Source: Candidatus Bathyarchaeota archaeon (lineage in GTDB: Archaea; Thermoproteota; CALKCG01; B24; DRYS01). From it: a stretch of DNA of 64,000 nt. The position numbers were made by a program, and so were the translations under genes. Shown one piece after another: positions 54,179 through 62,858 of the stretch (its first letter is position 1; each line of letters starts with the position of its first letter). The notes beneath the pieces are model-generated. The model saw only the letters and a list, made by a program, of their open reading frames with translations. It made no database searches and had not been told where the DNA came from. Where the stretch lies: assembly GCA_018396535.1 (NCBI GenBank), contig JAGTQC010000003.1:64988-128987 (forward strand), in the 5' to 3' direction.

Positions 54179-55993
54179 TTACTCCTCCTCGATAGTAGCG
54201 GCTGTATAGTAGTATTCACCCATCTCCTTCTGTATCCTATCCAGTCTCGAACCCTCCTTATTAGCTCTAGGCCTATACGTTTGTCTATCCCTTCTAAACG
54301 TTACTCCAAGCTCCTTGAGGAACATATTCATACCACTCCTCATATCCATAGGCTGATGCCCGTAACCATCGACTCCAGGTATACCTGAGAATACCATAAG
54401 CCTATCAGCTATGAAATCTTGGACTAGTATATCATGCTCGACGACGAAGGCAACCCTACCGAGATTTTCTACGATCCTACGAACAGCTCTAGCCATAGCT
54501 AACCTCTCCTCTACATCTAGATATGCGCTAGGCTCATCGAGTAGGTATATATCAGCATCCATGGATAAACATATAGCTATAGCTAGCTTCTGAAGCTCAC
54601 CGCCGCTTAGATCTGATACCCTCCTATCTAAGATCTTATCCAATCTGAAGGGTCTATATATCTCCTCTCTGAAGAAGCTGGACTCCATCCTATCGCCTAG
54701 AGTCTTCCTCAATAATACTTCTACAACCCCATCGTAATCCCCGGATATATACTGAGGCTTATAACTAACCTTAACTCCACCTGGTAGGGCATCCCCCTCG
54801 TCAGGCTTCTCCAACCCGGCTAGAAGCTTAACGAACGTAGTCTTACCGATACCATTCGGTCCTAGTATACCTATAACCTCGCCTCTACGTATGAATCCAG
54901 GTTCAACTCTCAGAGTGAATCCTCCAAGCTTCTTAACCATGAAGCCCCAGCTATACTCTATATCGATAGACTCAGCTACCTGGGTAGGTGGTTTAACCTG
55001 GAATCTTATAGGTTGACTCCTAAACCTTACATTATCGCTTGGAATATATCCTTCGAGAAACATGTTTATCCCATCTCTAACAGCTCTAGGATAGGATACT
55101 ATACCGTATACACCTGGATCACCATATAGAACCGATATCATATCAGACATGTAATCCAATACTATCAGATCATGCTCAGCTACGACTACCATAACATCCT
55201 GTTTAGCTAGCCATCTGATAACCCTAGCTACCTTAATCCTCTGACGTACATCTAGATAGCTTGAAGGCTCGTCGAATATGTATACATCAGCATCTCTACA
55301 TACAACCGCTGCTATAGCAACCCTCTGTAGCTCTCCACCGCTAAGTACATCCACCCTTCTATCGATAACTTCTCTAAGCTCTAGGATCGATACGATATAA
55401 TCCATAACGCCCCGCTCATCTAGCTTAGATAGGAGTCTACTAGCTTCGCCCTTAAACACTCTAGGTATAGCATCTATATACTGAGGCTTATACGCTACTC
55501 TAAGATTACCCGAGGCGAGTTTAGCGAAGTAGTCTTTAAGAGATGTACCTCCGAAGTACTCTATTATACTATCCCAGTCTGGCGGATCACCCTCCACTAC
55601 TCCTAGGTTAGGTTTAAGCTTACCTGCAAGTATACGGAGGGATGTAGATTTACCTACACCATTCTTACCTACTAGACCTAGTACGGTAGATCTAGCTGGT
55701 ATAGGTAGTCTGAATAGTTTAAACCCGTTAACACCATATCTATGGATACATTCACCTTCAAGCTCTCCTGGAAGATTAACTATCGATATAGCTTTAAACG
55801 GGCATTTATTAACACAGATACCGCATCCTATGCATAGCTCCTCAGATATTATAGGCTTACCCTTATCATCCACCTTGATAACTTCGATCTTATTCCTAAC
55901 GAGTGGGCATAGACGTCTGCATAGTAGTCCACAATCTTCTACACGGCAGCTATCTCTATCTATTACAGCAATCCTGTTAGTCATAGCCGACAC
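54179..55993 (-). CDS. ABCE1/Rli1 ribosome-recycling ATPase
   Basis: A 604-residue soluble ABC protein that splits ribosomes after termination and also acts in initiation. The N-terminus has eight Cys for two 4Fe-4S clusters (CRVEDCGLLCRRLC and CIGCGICVNKCPF). Two ATPase modules follow: GKNGVGKST and LSGGELQRVAIA, then GPNGIGKTT and LSGGELQKLAIA, with a hinge near the end. It is full length. A short, highly acidic reading frame with its own ribosome site lies 81 bases upstream on the same strand and is probably on the same transcript. Confidence 0.96.
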   Translation of the reverse strand: MSAMTNRIAVIDRDSCRVEDCGLLCRRLCPLVRNKIEVIKVDDKGKPIISEELCIGCGICVNKCPFKAISIVNLPGELEGECIHRYGVNGFKLFRLPIPARSTVLGLVGKNGVGKSTSLRILAGKLKPNLGVVEGDPPDWDSIIEYFGGTSLKDYFAKLASGNLRVAYKPQYIDAIPRVFKGEASRLLSKLDERGVMDYIVSILELREVIDRRVDVLSGGELQRVAIAAVVCRDADVYIFDEPSSYLDVRQRIKVARVIRWLAKQDVMVVVAEHDLIVLDYMSDMISVLYGDPGVYGIVSYPRAVRDGINMFLEGYIPSDNVRFRSQPIRFQVKPPTQVAESIDIEYSWGFMVKKLGGFTLRVEPGFIRRGEVIGILGPNGIGKTTFVKLLAGLEKPDEGDALPGGVKVSYKPQYISGDYDGVVEVLLRKTLGDRMESSFFREEIYRPFRLDKILDRRVSDLSGGELQKLAIAICLSMDADIYLLDEPSAYLDVEERLAMARAVRRIVENLGRVAFVVEHDILVQDFIADRLMVFSGIPGVDGYGHQPMDMRSGMNMFLKELGVTFRRDRQTYRPRANKEGSRLDRIQKEMGEYYYTAATIEEE

Positions 55994-56074
55994 CTAGAAT
56001 GATTCCGCTATAGGTGAATGATAGTGGAAAGGGGAAAAAAGGTAACGGAAGGAGTGGAAGGTTGGGGGGCTAAG

Positions 56075-56182
56075 CTACCACTCCTCCTCTTCCTCTTCCT
56101 CCCACTCTTCCTCCTCCCACTCCTCTTCCTCCCATTCCTCCTCCCATTCTTCCTCCTCTTCCTCCTCTTCGAATCTGAACAT
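56075..56182 (-). CDS. 35-residue Glu/Trp-repeat protein upstream of ABCE1
   Basis: Too short for the ORF track. On the minus strand ATG 56182 is preceded by GGAGGTG at a seven-base distance, one of the best ribosome sites in the window. The product starts MFRF and then consists only of Glu (26) and Trp (5): blocks of 8, 3, 4, 4 and 7 Glu, each closed by one Trp, then TAG directly after the last Trp. Glu codons mix GAA and GAG irregularly, so it is not a simple DNA repeat. Charge would be about -25. I know no family. The polyanion could mimic nucleic acid or bind a basic partner such as a ribosomal protein; that is speculation. Confidence 0.65.
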   Translation of the reverse strand: MFRFEEEEEEEEWEEEWEEEEWEEEEWEEEEEEEW

Positions 56183-56186
56183 GATC

Positions 56187-56212
56187 TAACACCTCCCCCT
56201 TAGCGGGGCTAA
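56187..56212 (-). promoter_or_regulatory. Ribosome site and 5' hairpin of the Glu/Trp protein
   Basis: Reading the minus strand, TTAGC-CCC-GCTAA (56212-56200) forms a five-pair hairpin directly before GGGGGAGGTG. The Shine-Dalgarno core GGAGGTG is 56196-56190. A TATA-like TTTTTAAAC lies further upstream near 56235, so the leader would be about 30-40 bases. Confidence 0.5.
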
Positions 56213-56286
56213 AGAAGCATCCCCACCGCTAGTTTAAAAACTTTTTGATCATGAACGATCGCCATACATTCCCTCTCAATCTAAAC

Positions 56287-56382
56287 TATACTAGTATGGG
56301 ATTGGGGTGCTTAGCACACTCAAGATCCCGCTCATCAGGATCGCAAGGGCCAGAGCTGCCATCGCACCCCGAGACTAGTATA
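56287..56382. ncRNA. GC-rich, strongly paired intergenic element; candidate structured RNA
   Basis: The outer arms TATACTAGT (56287-56295) and ACTAGTATA (56374-56382) pair over nine bases. After an internal loop (8 and 3 bases) GGGGTGC (56304-56310) pairs with GCACCCC (56364-56370). Inside are the hairpin GATCC/GGATC (56324-56342) and a weaker GGC/GCC (56348-56360). It is clearly GC-richer than the surrounding spacer, a known mark of structured RNA in hyperthermophiles. It is not a tRNA (no T loop), 5S, SRP or RNase P RNA by size and motifs; clear C/D or H/ACA boxes are missing. Strand is undecided. A terminator or transposon-like remnant is possible. Confidence 0.45.
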
Positions 56383-56399
56383 TATTAGATTCTTCTAGA

Positions 56400-57374
56400 T
56401 TAGCGTTTCCTCGATACATCGTTCACAGGGTATCTGGGGGGCTCTCCATGTAGAACCCTTAGTATATCCTCCACAGCTGTCAGAGCCATCCTCCTCCTAC
56501 ATTCTGAAGTATTGGAAGCTATATGTGGTGTAAGTATTACGTTATCGAGATCTAGTAGAGGATCATCTAGGGGTAGAGGCTCCTCCCAGAATACATCTAA
56601 TCCAGCTCCAGCTATCCACCCCTCCTTTAAAGCCTTTACTAGAGAATCGTGATCCACTATAGGTCCTCTAGCTATATTAACTAGGATAGCTGTAGGCTTC
56701 ATAAGCTTAAGCTCCTCCTCCCCTATCATACCGCGTGTATACTCTGTTAACGGACATGATACTACTATGAAATCGGATTCTCTAAGTAGATCTTCTAGAG
56801 ATCTATACTCTACTCCAAACTCTGCTTCTAGCTGAGGCTTCCTAACGATATCGTAGTATAGTATCTTCATAGAGAATCCTCTAGCACGTTTAGCTATAGC
56901 CGATCCTATCCTTCCTAAGCCTATTATACCTATAACCTTACCCCATACATCCATCCCTACGAATAGGAATGGATCTCTAATCCTCCATAACCTAGATTTG
57001 ACATACTGAGATGATCTACAGATATTCCTAGCTAAGCAGAGTATGTGAGCGAAAGCCATATCCGCTACGGTTTCATGGAGGACTGGGGTTATGGTAACCC
57101 ATACCCCCCTCTCGGTAGCAGCATCTACATCAACATTATCGTATCCAACCCCATGCCTAGCTATTACTCTAAGCCTAGATGCCGATTCTATAACCCTCCT
57201 ACTCACTCTCTCTACATTAAGTGTTACGAGTATAGCGTCAGCATCTCTAACCGATTCTATAAGCTCATCCTCGGTAGGAGGTTTATCGAATACATATACA
57301 TCAGTATACTTCTTCAATAATTCTAAAGCCTCGCTATGTATGGGAGCTGTTATTACCACATGGTATCTACCCAT
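56400..57374 (-). CDS. D-isomer 2-hydroxyacid dehydrogenase (SerA/glyoxylate reductase-like)
   Basis: A 324-residue NAD-dependent dehydrogenase. The Rossmann motif is GLGRIGSAIAKRARGF (about residue 155), with catalytic Arg in NIARGPIVD, Glu in DVFWEEPLP and His in LTPHIASNT. RHGVGYDNVDVDAA is a family landmark. It lacks the C-terminal ACT or regulatory domain of long SerA proteins, so it is the short form, either 3-phosphoglycerate dehydrogenase of serine synthesis or a glyoxylate/hydroxypyruvate reductase. Monocistronic; no ser genes nearby. Confidence 0.86.
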   Translation of the reverse strand: MGRYHVVITAPIHSEALELLKKYTDVYVFDKPPTEDELIESVRDADAILVTLNVERVSRRVIESASRLRVIARHGVGYDNVDVDAATERGVWVTITPVLHETVADMAFAHILCLARNICRSSQYVKSRLWRIRDPFLFVGMDVWGKVIGIIGLGRIGSAIAKRARGFSMKILYYDIVRKPQLEAEFGVEYRSLEDLLRESDFIVVSCPLTEYTRGMIGEEELKLMKPTAILVNIARGPIVDHDSLVKALKEGWIAGAGLDVFWEEPLPLDDPLLDLDNVILTPHIASNTSECRRRMALTAVEDILRVLHGEPPRYPVNDVSRKR

Positions 57375-57510
57375 TCATCCATCCCCCGAATAGTATCCTA
57401 CTACTTAACCCCATCTACATCATACGGCTAGTACTAGGATAAAGGATTTAACTATAATATCACACCGTTAACTTCGATCCAGAACTAGCTAAATCTACTA
57501 ATATGCATAT

Positions 57511-58800
57511 CTATGTGTAGAGCTTCCTATCGAGTATCTTATAGACGCAGTATTCTCCACACATGGTGCATGTACCGCTCCTAGATTTCACTCTCCCATG
57601 AATCTCCGAAGCTTTCTCAGGATCCATAGATAGCTTAAACTGTGTTACCCAATCTAGACGTGCTCTAGCCTCCCCCATAGCTTTATCGATATCTAAAACC
57701 CTACCTCCAACCCTGTATAAATCTACAGCGTGAGCTGCGATCTTAGAAGCTATAACACCATGCTTTATATCTTCAGGTAGGGGTAAGCCTAGATGCTCTG
57801 ATGGAGTAACTACGCATAGGAAATCTGCACCAGCAAGCCCAGCTATAGCGCTTCCGATAGCAGCTGCTATATGATCGTATGGGGTTGCTATATCGGTAAC
57901 TATAGGTCCTAGTAGATAGTATGGGGCTCCTTTACATACAGCCTTCTCTAAAGCTACGTTAGCAGCTATCTGGTGTATAGGCATGTGTCCAGGTCCCTCA
58001 ACCATACACTGAACATCCATCCCCCTACTCCTCTCTACGAGCTCCGCTACTGTTAGTAGCTCCATATTCTGAGCTATATCGTTCGCATCAGCTATACATC
58101 CAGGTCTAAGACCATCACCTAAACTTATACATACATCATATTCTCTAGCTAACTCTAGTATGTAATCATAGTTCTCGTATAACGGATTCTCCCTACCATG
58201 ATGTAGCATCCACGATGCTATGAATGCTCCTCCACGGCTAACTATACCAGCAACCCTTCTACCCTTCTTCAAAGATTCTAGAGCTTTATAGGTTATACCA
58301 CAGTGGAGTGTAACGAAGTCTACCCCATCCTTGAAATGCCTCTCTATAGTGTTTAACACATCATCCTCGCTCATATCTATGATGGAGCCATACTTTCTAA
58401 TAGATTCTATAGCAGCTTGGTATATCGGTACAGTACCTATAGGAGAGTCAAGTTCTCTAATAAGTAGTCTACGAGTATAGTCTAGATCTCCTCCAGTAGA
58501 TAGATCCATAACCGTATCTGCTCCATATCTCAAACCAATCCTAGCCTTCTCGAGCTCCAGATATGGGTCGGATAGATCGACCGAAGTACCGACGTTAACG
58601 TTAACCTTCACGGTTAACCCCTCTCCTATAGCTACCGGTTTACCCAGCTTCCTATCCCTAGATGAATTACACGGTATAACAGCTACACCCCTCGCTACCA
58701 TACTGGTAAGCTTTTCAGGATTAACCCCCTCTGATCTAGCTACCTCGACTACTATACCCGGTATAATACCCCTCCTAGCTTCACTCATGATAGTACCCAT
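57511..58800 (-). CDS. thiC: Phosphomethylpyrimidine synthase
   Basis: A 429-residue radical SAM enzyme that converts AIR, the product of PurM, to the pyrimidine of thiamine. MDLSTGGDL-type and DFVTLHCGI stretches, SRGGAFIASWMLHH, GDGLRPGCIADA, EGPGHMPIHQI and the C-terminal CTMCGEYC cluster-binding motif (Cys-x2-Cys-x4-Cys, with Cys in GTCTMCGEYC) are all present. Length matches archaeal ThiC without the bacterial N-terminal extension. No THI-box (TPP riboswitch) is apparent before it. It sits close to the purine operon that supplies its substrate. Confidence 0.96.
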   Translation of the reverse strand: MGTIMSEARRGIIPGIVVEVARSEGVNPEKLTSMVARGVAVIPCNSSRDRKLGKPVAIGEGLTVKVNVNVGTSVDLSDPYLELEKARIGLRYGADTVMDLSTGGDLDYTRRLLIRELDSPIGTVPIYQAAIESIRKYGSIIDMSEDDVLNTIERHFKDGVDFVTLHCGITYKALESLKKGRRVAGIVSRGGAFIASWMLHHGRENPLYENYDYILELAREYDVCISLGDGLRPGCIADANDIAQNMELLTVAELVERSRGMDVQCMVEGPGHMPIHQIAANVALEKAVCKGAPYYLLGPIVTDIATPYDHIAAAIGSAIAGLAGADFLCVVTPSEHLGLPLPEDIKHGVIASKIAAHAVDLYRVGGRVLDIDKAMGEARARLDWVTQFKLSMDPEKASEIHGRVKSRSGTCTMCGEYCVYKILDRKLYT

Positions 58801-58872
58801 AACTAACCTAGATTAGATCAACCTACATCTCAAGATAAATCTTCCCATAGGCTAGGCGTTGGAGAATCGACC

Positions 58873-59397
58873 TCACTGTTTAAGCTTCTCTAACGTATAG
58901 TATCTAGCTATATATACGATCTCATCACCTCGATATAGGTCTCTTATAACGGCTTCCTCTCTAGCTCCTAGAACATTCTCATATAATCTACGAGCAGCTT
59001 CATTCGAAGAACTCGAGGATACTAGGATTAGTTTAAGCCTAGATCTAGGTTGACGTTCATCTAGATATATCTTAAGATAGCCTAACGAATCCTCTATAAG
59101 TCTACGACCTACACCTAGCCTTCTAAACTCCGGATCAACAGCTATCTGCTCCAGCTCCCAGACGGATTCCTCTCTAAACCCACCCTTCTCAACCCAGAGT
59201 ATATAACCGATAACCCTCCCCCTATACAATGCTACGAAATACTGCATCCTAGGATAAGCTTTCATATTACATTCAAACCAGCGTTTAACGAGATCTTCAC
59301 TACGCATCCCTTTGAAGGATGATAGGTATATCCTAACTACATCATCGATATCATTCTGCTCCATAGGTTTAACATAGATTTCAACTACTCCACTCAT
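58873..59397 (-). CDS. GNAT family N-acetyltransferase
   Basis: A 174-residue acetyltransferase. The acetyl-CoA loop is LEQIAVDPEFRRLGVGRRLIED (split here as AVDPEFRRLGVGRRL, about residue 88), preceded by VIGYILWVEKGG and followed by SSSSNEAARRLYENVLGA. It differs from the Ard1-like gene at 28146 and its substrate is unknown; protein N-terminal or amine acetylation are the common options. It lies between purM and thiC on the same strand with gaps of 155 and 72 bases, so a shared transcript is uncertain. Confidence 0.85.
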   Translation of the reverse strand: MSGVVEIYVKPMEQNDIDDVVRIYLSSFKGMRSEDLVKRWFECNMKAYPRMQYFVALYRGRVIGYILWVEKGGFREESVWELEQIAVDPEFRRLGVGRRLIEDSLGYLKIYLDERQPRSRLKLILVSSSSSNEAARRLYENVLGAREEAVIRDLYRGDEIVYIARYYTLEKLKQ

Positions 59398-59552
59398 ATC
59401 GATTACTAAATTTTACTATATAAAATTTAAACTATTCTCAAAATCTAATTTTGATATATAACTATTCCTTTATAAAATGTATGGAGGTATACTGAAAATA
59501 CTCTTTAATAGTTAAAAAATATTTTAAGTATATGGTTAGCTCGGTAATATTC

Positions 59553-60623
59553 CTAGACTAGCTTCACATCCTCGTTACCAACCCTAACCTTTATAGAAAC
59601 CTCCCCCTCGTATACTCTACCGATAATCCATGCTTTAATCCCCATCTTCTCACAGAAGTCTACTATATCCTCAGCTTCACTCTTAGGTGCTATCGTACAG
59701 AAGCCTACACCCATATTGAAGGTACGGTACATCTCCCTATCGCTTACACCCCCCAACTCCTGTATTAGTTTAAAGATAGGTGGGGGTTTAGGCATAGAAT
59801 CTAGATAGAAGCCTACTCTAGCTATTCGTGCTAATCTTATAAGCTTACTGAAAGCTCCACCAGTTATATGAGCTAATCCGTGAACTTCATATCTCTTCAA
59901 TACATCGAGGATAGGTTTAACATAGATCCTTGTAGGTTTTAGCAACTCCTCACCTATACTACACCCGATTTCATCTAGATAATCATCGATTCTATACCTA
60001 GATAGGAGTATTCTCCTAGCTAGGGTTAACCCGTTGGAGTGTATACCACTACTAGCTAACCCTACGATACAATCTCCGATACCGATCCTATCCCCATAAA
60101 CGATTTTATCTCTATCCACAACTCCTATACACATAGCTGCTAGATCGAATCCGTAACCATCTCTAACACCTTTAACGATATCCTTCATCACAGCTGTCTC
60201 CCCACCTACTATAGCTACTCCAGCCTCCTCCGCTCCCTTAGCTAAGCCCTCCATTATAGGTACTACTAGATCCTCTCTAGGCTCCTCGACTACTAGATAA
60301 TCTACTAAAGCTACGGGTTCAGCTCCTATACATATAACATCGTTTACACACATAGCTACACAATCCACTCCTATAGTATCGTATCTACCCATCATCTGAG
60401 CTACGAGGATCTTAGTACCGACGCCGTCGACGTGCATCGCTAACGCTTTACCCCCACCGATATCTATGAGACCAGCATAATGCCCCACCTCTATCAATAC
60501 CTCACCCCACCTACCTCTCCTAGTTTTAAACGTCCTCTCCGCTATCCAAGCTATACGTCTATGAATCTCAGCTACCCTATCCACATCTACACCTGCTTCC
60601 CTATAACTTCTAGGTATACCCAT
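59553..60623 (-). CDS. purM: Phosphoribosylformylglycinamidine cyclo-ligase (AIR synthetase)
   Basis: A protein of about 356 residues that closes FGAM to AIR. DGVGTKILVA (about residue 70), MCVNDVICIGAEPVALVDYLV, VGGETAVM, GLASSGIHSNGLTLAR and HITGGAFSKL are the family motifs and the ATP-grasp-like PurM fold is complete. The track start at GTG 60644 lies inside purC; ATG 60623 follows GGTGAGG closely and starts five bases after the purC stop, so I prefer it. It is the last gene of the purine run. AIR also feeds ThiC, encoded 0.8 kb downstream. Confidence 0.95.
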   Translation of the reverse strand: MGIPRSYREAGVDVDRVAEIHRRIAWIAERTFKTRRGRWGEVLIEVGHYAGLIDIGGGKALAMHVDGVGTKILVAQMMGRYDTIGVDCVAMCVNDVICIGAEPVALVDYLVVEEPREDLVVPIMEGLAKGAEEAGVAIVGGETAVMKDIVKGVRDGYGFDLAAMCIGVVDRDKIVYGDRIGIGDCIVGLASSGIHSNGLTLARRILLSRYRIDDYLDEIGCSIGEELLKPTRIYVKPILDVLKRYEVHGLAHITGGAFSKLIRLARIARVGFYLDSMPKPPPIFKLIQELGGVSDREMYRTFNMGVGFCTIAPKSEAEDIVDFCEKMGIKAWIIGRVYEGEVSIKVRVGNEDVKLV

Positions 60624-60627
60624 ATCC

Positions 60628-61488
60628 TCACCTAAACTTCTCACCTGTAAGCCTTTCGTAAGCTTCTATATACCTTCTACTAACCTCTTCTATAAGCTCT
60701 CTAGGTAGGCTTGGAGGTTCAGGTATCGGATCCCCCCTCCTCCTAGCTTCCTCTAACCTCCTTCTATACCCTACCCTATCAAGCCAATCTCTAACAGGCT
60801 GTTTATCAAAGCTATCCTGTAGGCGTCCCGGAGCGTAGCTAGATTTAACCCATAACCTAAACTCATCTGGACCTATAGAATCGCCTAGGATAATACTATC
60901 GCCATACCTACCAAACTCGATCTTCAAATCTGCGAGTATAAACCCAGCTTCCTCAGCCCTCCTATTCATAACTTCGTATATAGCTATAGATAGATCCTCT
61001 AACATATCATACTCAGAAGATGTAACCCATCCTCTAGCTATAGCCTCCCCCCTGGTTATAGGCCTATCCTTCTCTTCAAACTTAGTCGTAGGATCCAGTA
61101 TCGGTTCAGGAAGTCTAGCTGCTAGTACCGGCTCTACAGGTAGATTAACCTCCCCTCTCAGCATCCTCTCATATAGGCTTCCATAGATGTAGCCGCGGAC
61201 GATAAACTCTATAGGTATCATATCTAACCTCTTCACAACCATACAGTTAGGAGGCTCGATCCATAGCATATGATGCTTCACTCCAACCCTATCCTCTAGG
61301 TATCTAAACCAGAATGCAGCCATCCGACATAGTACCTCACCCTTAAACGGTACGATAGAAGGTAGTACTATATCGAAGGCTGAAATCCTATCGCTAAAAT
61401 AGAATAGTAGCCTATCGCTATCTACAAGATAGATATCCTTAACCTTCCCCTTCTTAACCAGCTTAAACATCGATAGATCGAAACTCAT
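60628..61488 (-). CDS. purC: SAICAR synthetase
   Basis: A 286-residue ligase joining aspartate to CAIR. GKVKDIYLV near the start (ATP loop), VVKRLDMIPIEFIVRGYIYGS (about residue 85), LADLKIEFGR (about 185) and DEFRLW are diagnostic. The C-terminal part (SFDKQPVRDWL) resembles the long eukaryotic-like and archaeal forms. ATG start. It lies 11 bases after purE and is coupled to purM. Confidence 0.96.
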   Translation of the reverse strand: MSFDLSMFKLVKKGKVKDIYLVDSDRLLFYFSDRISAFDIVLPSIVPFKGEVLCRMAAFWFRYLEDRVGVKHHMLWIEPPNCMVVKRLDMIPIEFIVRGYIYGSLYERMLRGEVNLPVEPVLAARLPEPILDPTTKFEEKDRPITRGEAIARGWVTSSEYDMLEDLSIAIYEVMNRRAEEAGFILADLKIEFGRYGDSIILGDSIGPDEFRLWVKSSYAPGRLQDSFDKQPVRDWLDRVGYRRRLEEARRRGDPIPEPPSLPRELIEEVSRRYIEAYERLTGEKFR

Positions 61489-61499
61489 AGCAAAACCTC

Positions 61500-61988
61500 C
61501 TAGACAGCTTCTAAAGCTTTAGCATCCTCCTCAACCCTACGTTTAAGATTAACCCTATACTGTATAAGCCTCTCCCTAACATCAGATCTAGATAAAGCTA
61601 CTATCTCAGCTGCTAATACCGCTGCGTTAACAGAATTATCGACGCCTACACATGCTACAGGTATACCTGGAGGGGATTGGATAGAGGATAGGAGAGCATC
61701 CAAACCCATGAAGCTCCTATTCAACGGTAGCGAAATAACAGGTTTAATAGTATACGCGGCAATCAATCCGGGAAGCATAGCGGATAAACCAGCTATAGCG
61801 ATAAATACTTTAACACCGTTAGCATCAGCCTCCTCCACGATCTCCCTTACCCTATCTGGGTGACGATGAGCTGAGGCTACTGTCAACAAGTATTTCACAC
61901 CCAGCTCCCTTAATATTCTACATACCGCTTCCCCATACTCTCTATCAGATAGACTACCCAGTACTACTAGAACATCCACATCATCCAA
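61500..61988 (-). CDS. purE: N5-CAIR mutase
   Basis: A 162-residue enzyme of purine synthesis. The P-loop-like VVLGSLSDREYGEAV and the catalytic SAHRHPDRV (about residue 40), then FIAIAGLSAMLPGLIA and PVISLPL are clear. Start is TTG. No purK is in the window, so it could be a class I or class II (CO2-using) enzyme; the SAHRHP form does not decide it here. It precedes purC by 11 bases and follows purQ after 74 bases. Confidence 0.94.
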   Translation of the reverse strand: MDDVDVLVVLGSLSDREYGEAVCRILRELGVKYLLTVASAHRHPDRVREIVEEADANGVKVFIAIAGLSAMLPGLIAAYTIKPVISLPLNRSFMGLDALLSSIQSPPGIPVACVGVDNSVNAAVLAAEIVALSRSDVRERLIQYRVNLKRRVEEDAKALEAV

Positions 61989-62062
61989 GCTATATACACC
62001 CGGGAGGCTAATAGTTGAATACCTAGTTTAAAAATATTCGTGAAACCAGTATACGTTAAGCT

Positions 62063-62851
62063 TCATAATATATGAAGGTATGTATACTCTACAAGCGTCT
62101 TAAAGAATCTAAGACAGTTATCCTCGAGTATGTTATCAAACCTGGTCCAGCTTGGATGTGTATATGGGTGGATATACTTCTCAGGATGAGGCATTAAACC
62201 TATTACATTACCATCCCTATTACATATACCTGCTACATTATTCATCGAACCGTTAGGATTCCACCCCCTAGATATGCATCCACTAGGATCTACATACCTG
62301 AATACTATGTATCCATCATCTTCGAGTATATCAAGTATATCAGGTGGAGCTATGAACCTTCCCTCAGCATGATTTATAGGTGCATGGAGTATAGCTCCAG
62401 CTAGATCCTTCAAAGGTTTACAACGTGTAACTTCCTCACACCTAATATATACCCACCTATCTATGAAGAATCCCCCCTCGTTTAAAGCTAGAGTCGCTTC
62501 CTGCCTACTAAATAACCCGCTCAAACCTGGTAGTAATCCTGCTTTAACTAAAGCTTGAAAACCATTACAAATCCCGAGTATAATCCTCCCCTCTGATACA
62601 ATCCTCTCTATAGGCTTCCTAAGCCTATACTTAAGCTGGCATGCAAGTATCTTCCCAGCTCCGAGATCGTCTCCATAGCTAAACCCGCCAGGTATGCAGA
62701 ATATATGATACTCATCCAGGATTGACGGATCTTTTAAGAGACTATTTATATGCTTCACTTCTACTCGAGATCCAGCTTCTTCGAATGCTTCGATAGTCTC
62801 CTGATCACAGTTAGTACCCGGAGCTCTGAGTATAAGAGTCTTCACCTTCAT
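62063..62851 (-). CDS. purQ: FGAM synthase glutaminase subunit
   Basis: A 262-residue class I glutamine amidotransferase that supplies ammonia to PurL. RAPGTNCDQET at the N-terminus, FCIPGGFSYGDDLGAG (about residue 55), the nucleophile in ILGICNGFQAL (about 93) and the catalytic His in LMPHPEKYI are intact. The track start at 62887 lies within purL; ATG 62851 gives MKVKTLILRAPG, the standard PurQ start, seven bases after the purL stop. PurS is not seen in the window. Confidence 0.95.
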   Translation of the reverse strand: MKVKTLILRAPGTNCDQETIEAFEEAGSRVEVKHINSLLKDPSILDEYHIFCIPGGFSYGDDLGAGKILACQLKYRLRKPIERIVSEGRIILGICNGFQALVKAGLLPGLSGLFSRQEATLALNEGGFFIDRWVYIRCEEVTRCKPLKDLAGAILHAPINHAEGRFIAPPDILDILEDDGYIVFRYVDPSGCISRGWNPNGSMNNVAGICNRDGNVIGLMPHPEKYIHPYTHPSWTRFDNILEDNCLRFFKTLVEYTYLHIL

Positions 62852-62858
62852 AGATGCT

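Noticed and set aside
56018-56203. Plus-strand 61-residue Leu/Phe/Pro-rich ORF
   Set aside because: It is the complement of the Glu/Trp mini-gene on the minus strand; it has no ribosome site and its composition is just the mirror of GAG/GAA codons.
56287-56382. tRNA or C/D box RNA reading of the structured element
   Set aside because: The seven-pair GC stem resembles an acceptor, but there is no TTC T-loop or anticodon arm, and CTGATGA on the minus strand lacks properly placed C and D partners.
58801-58872. TPP riboswitch before thiC
   Set aside because: The leader is short and lacks the conserved THI-box CTGAGA and related elements.
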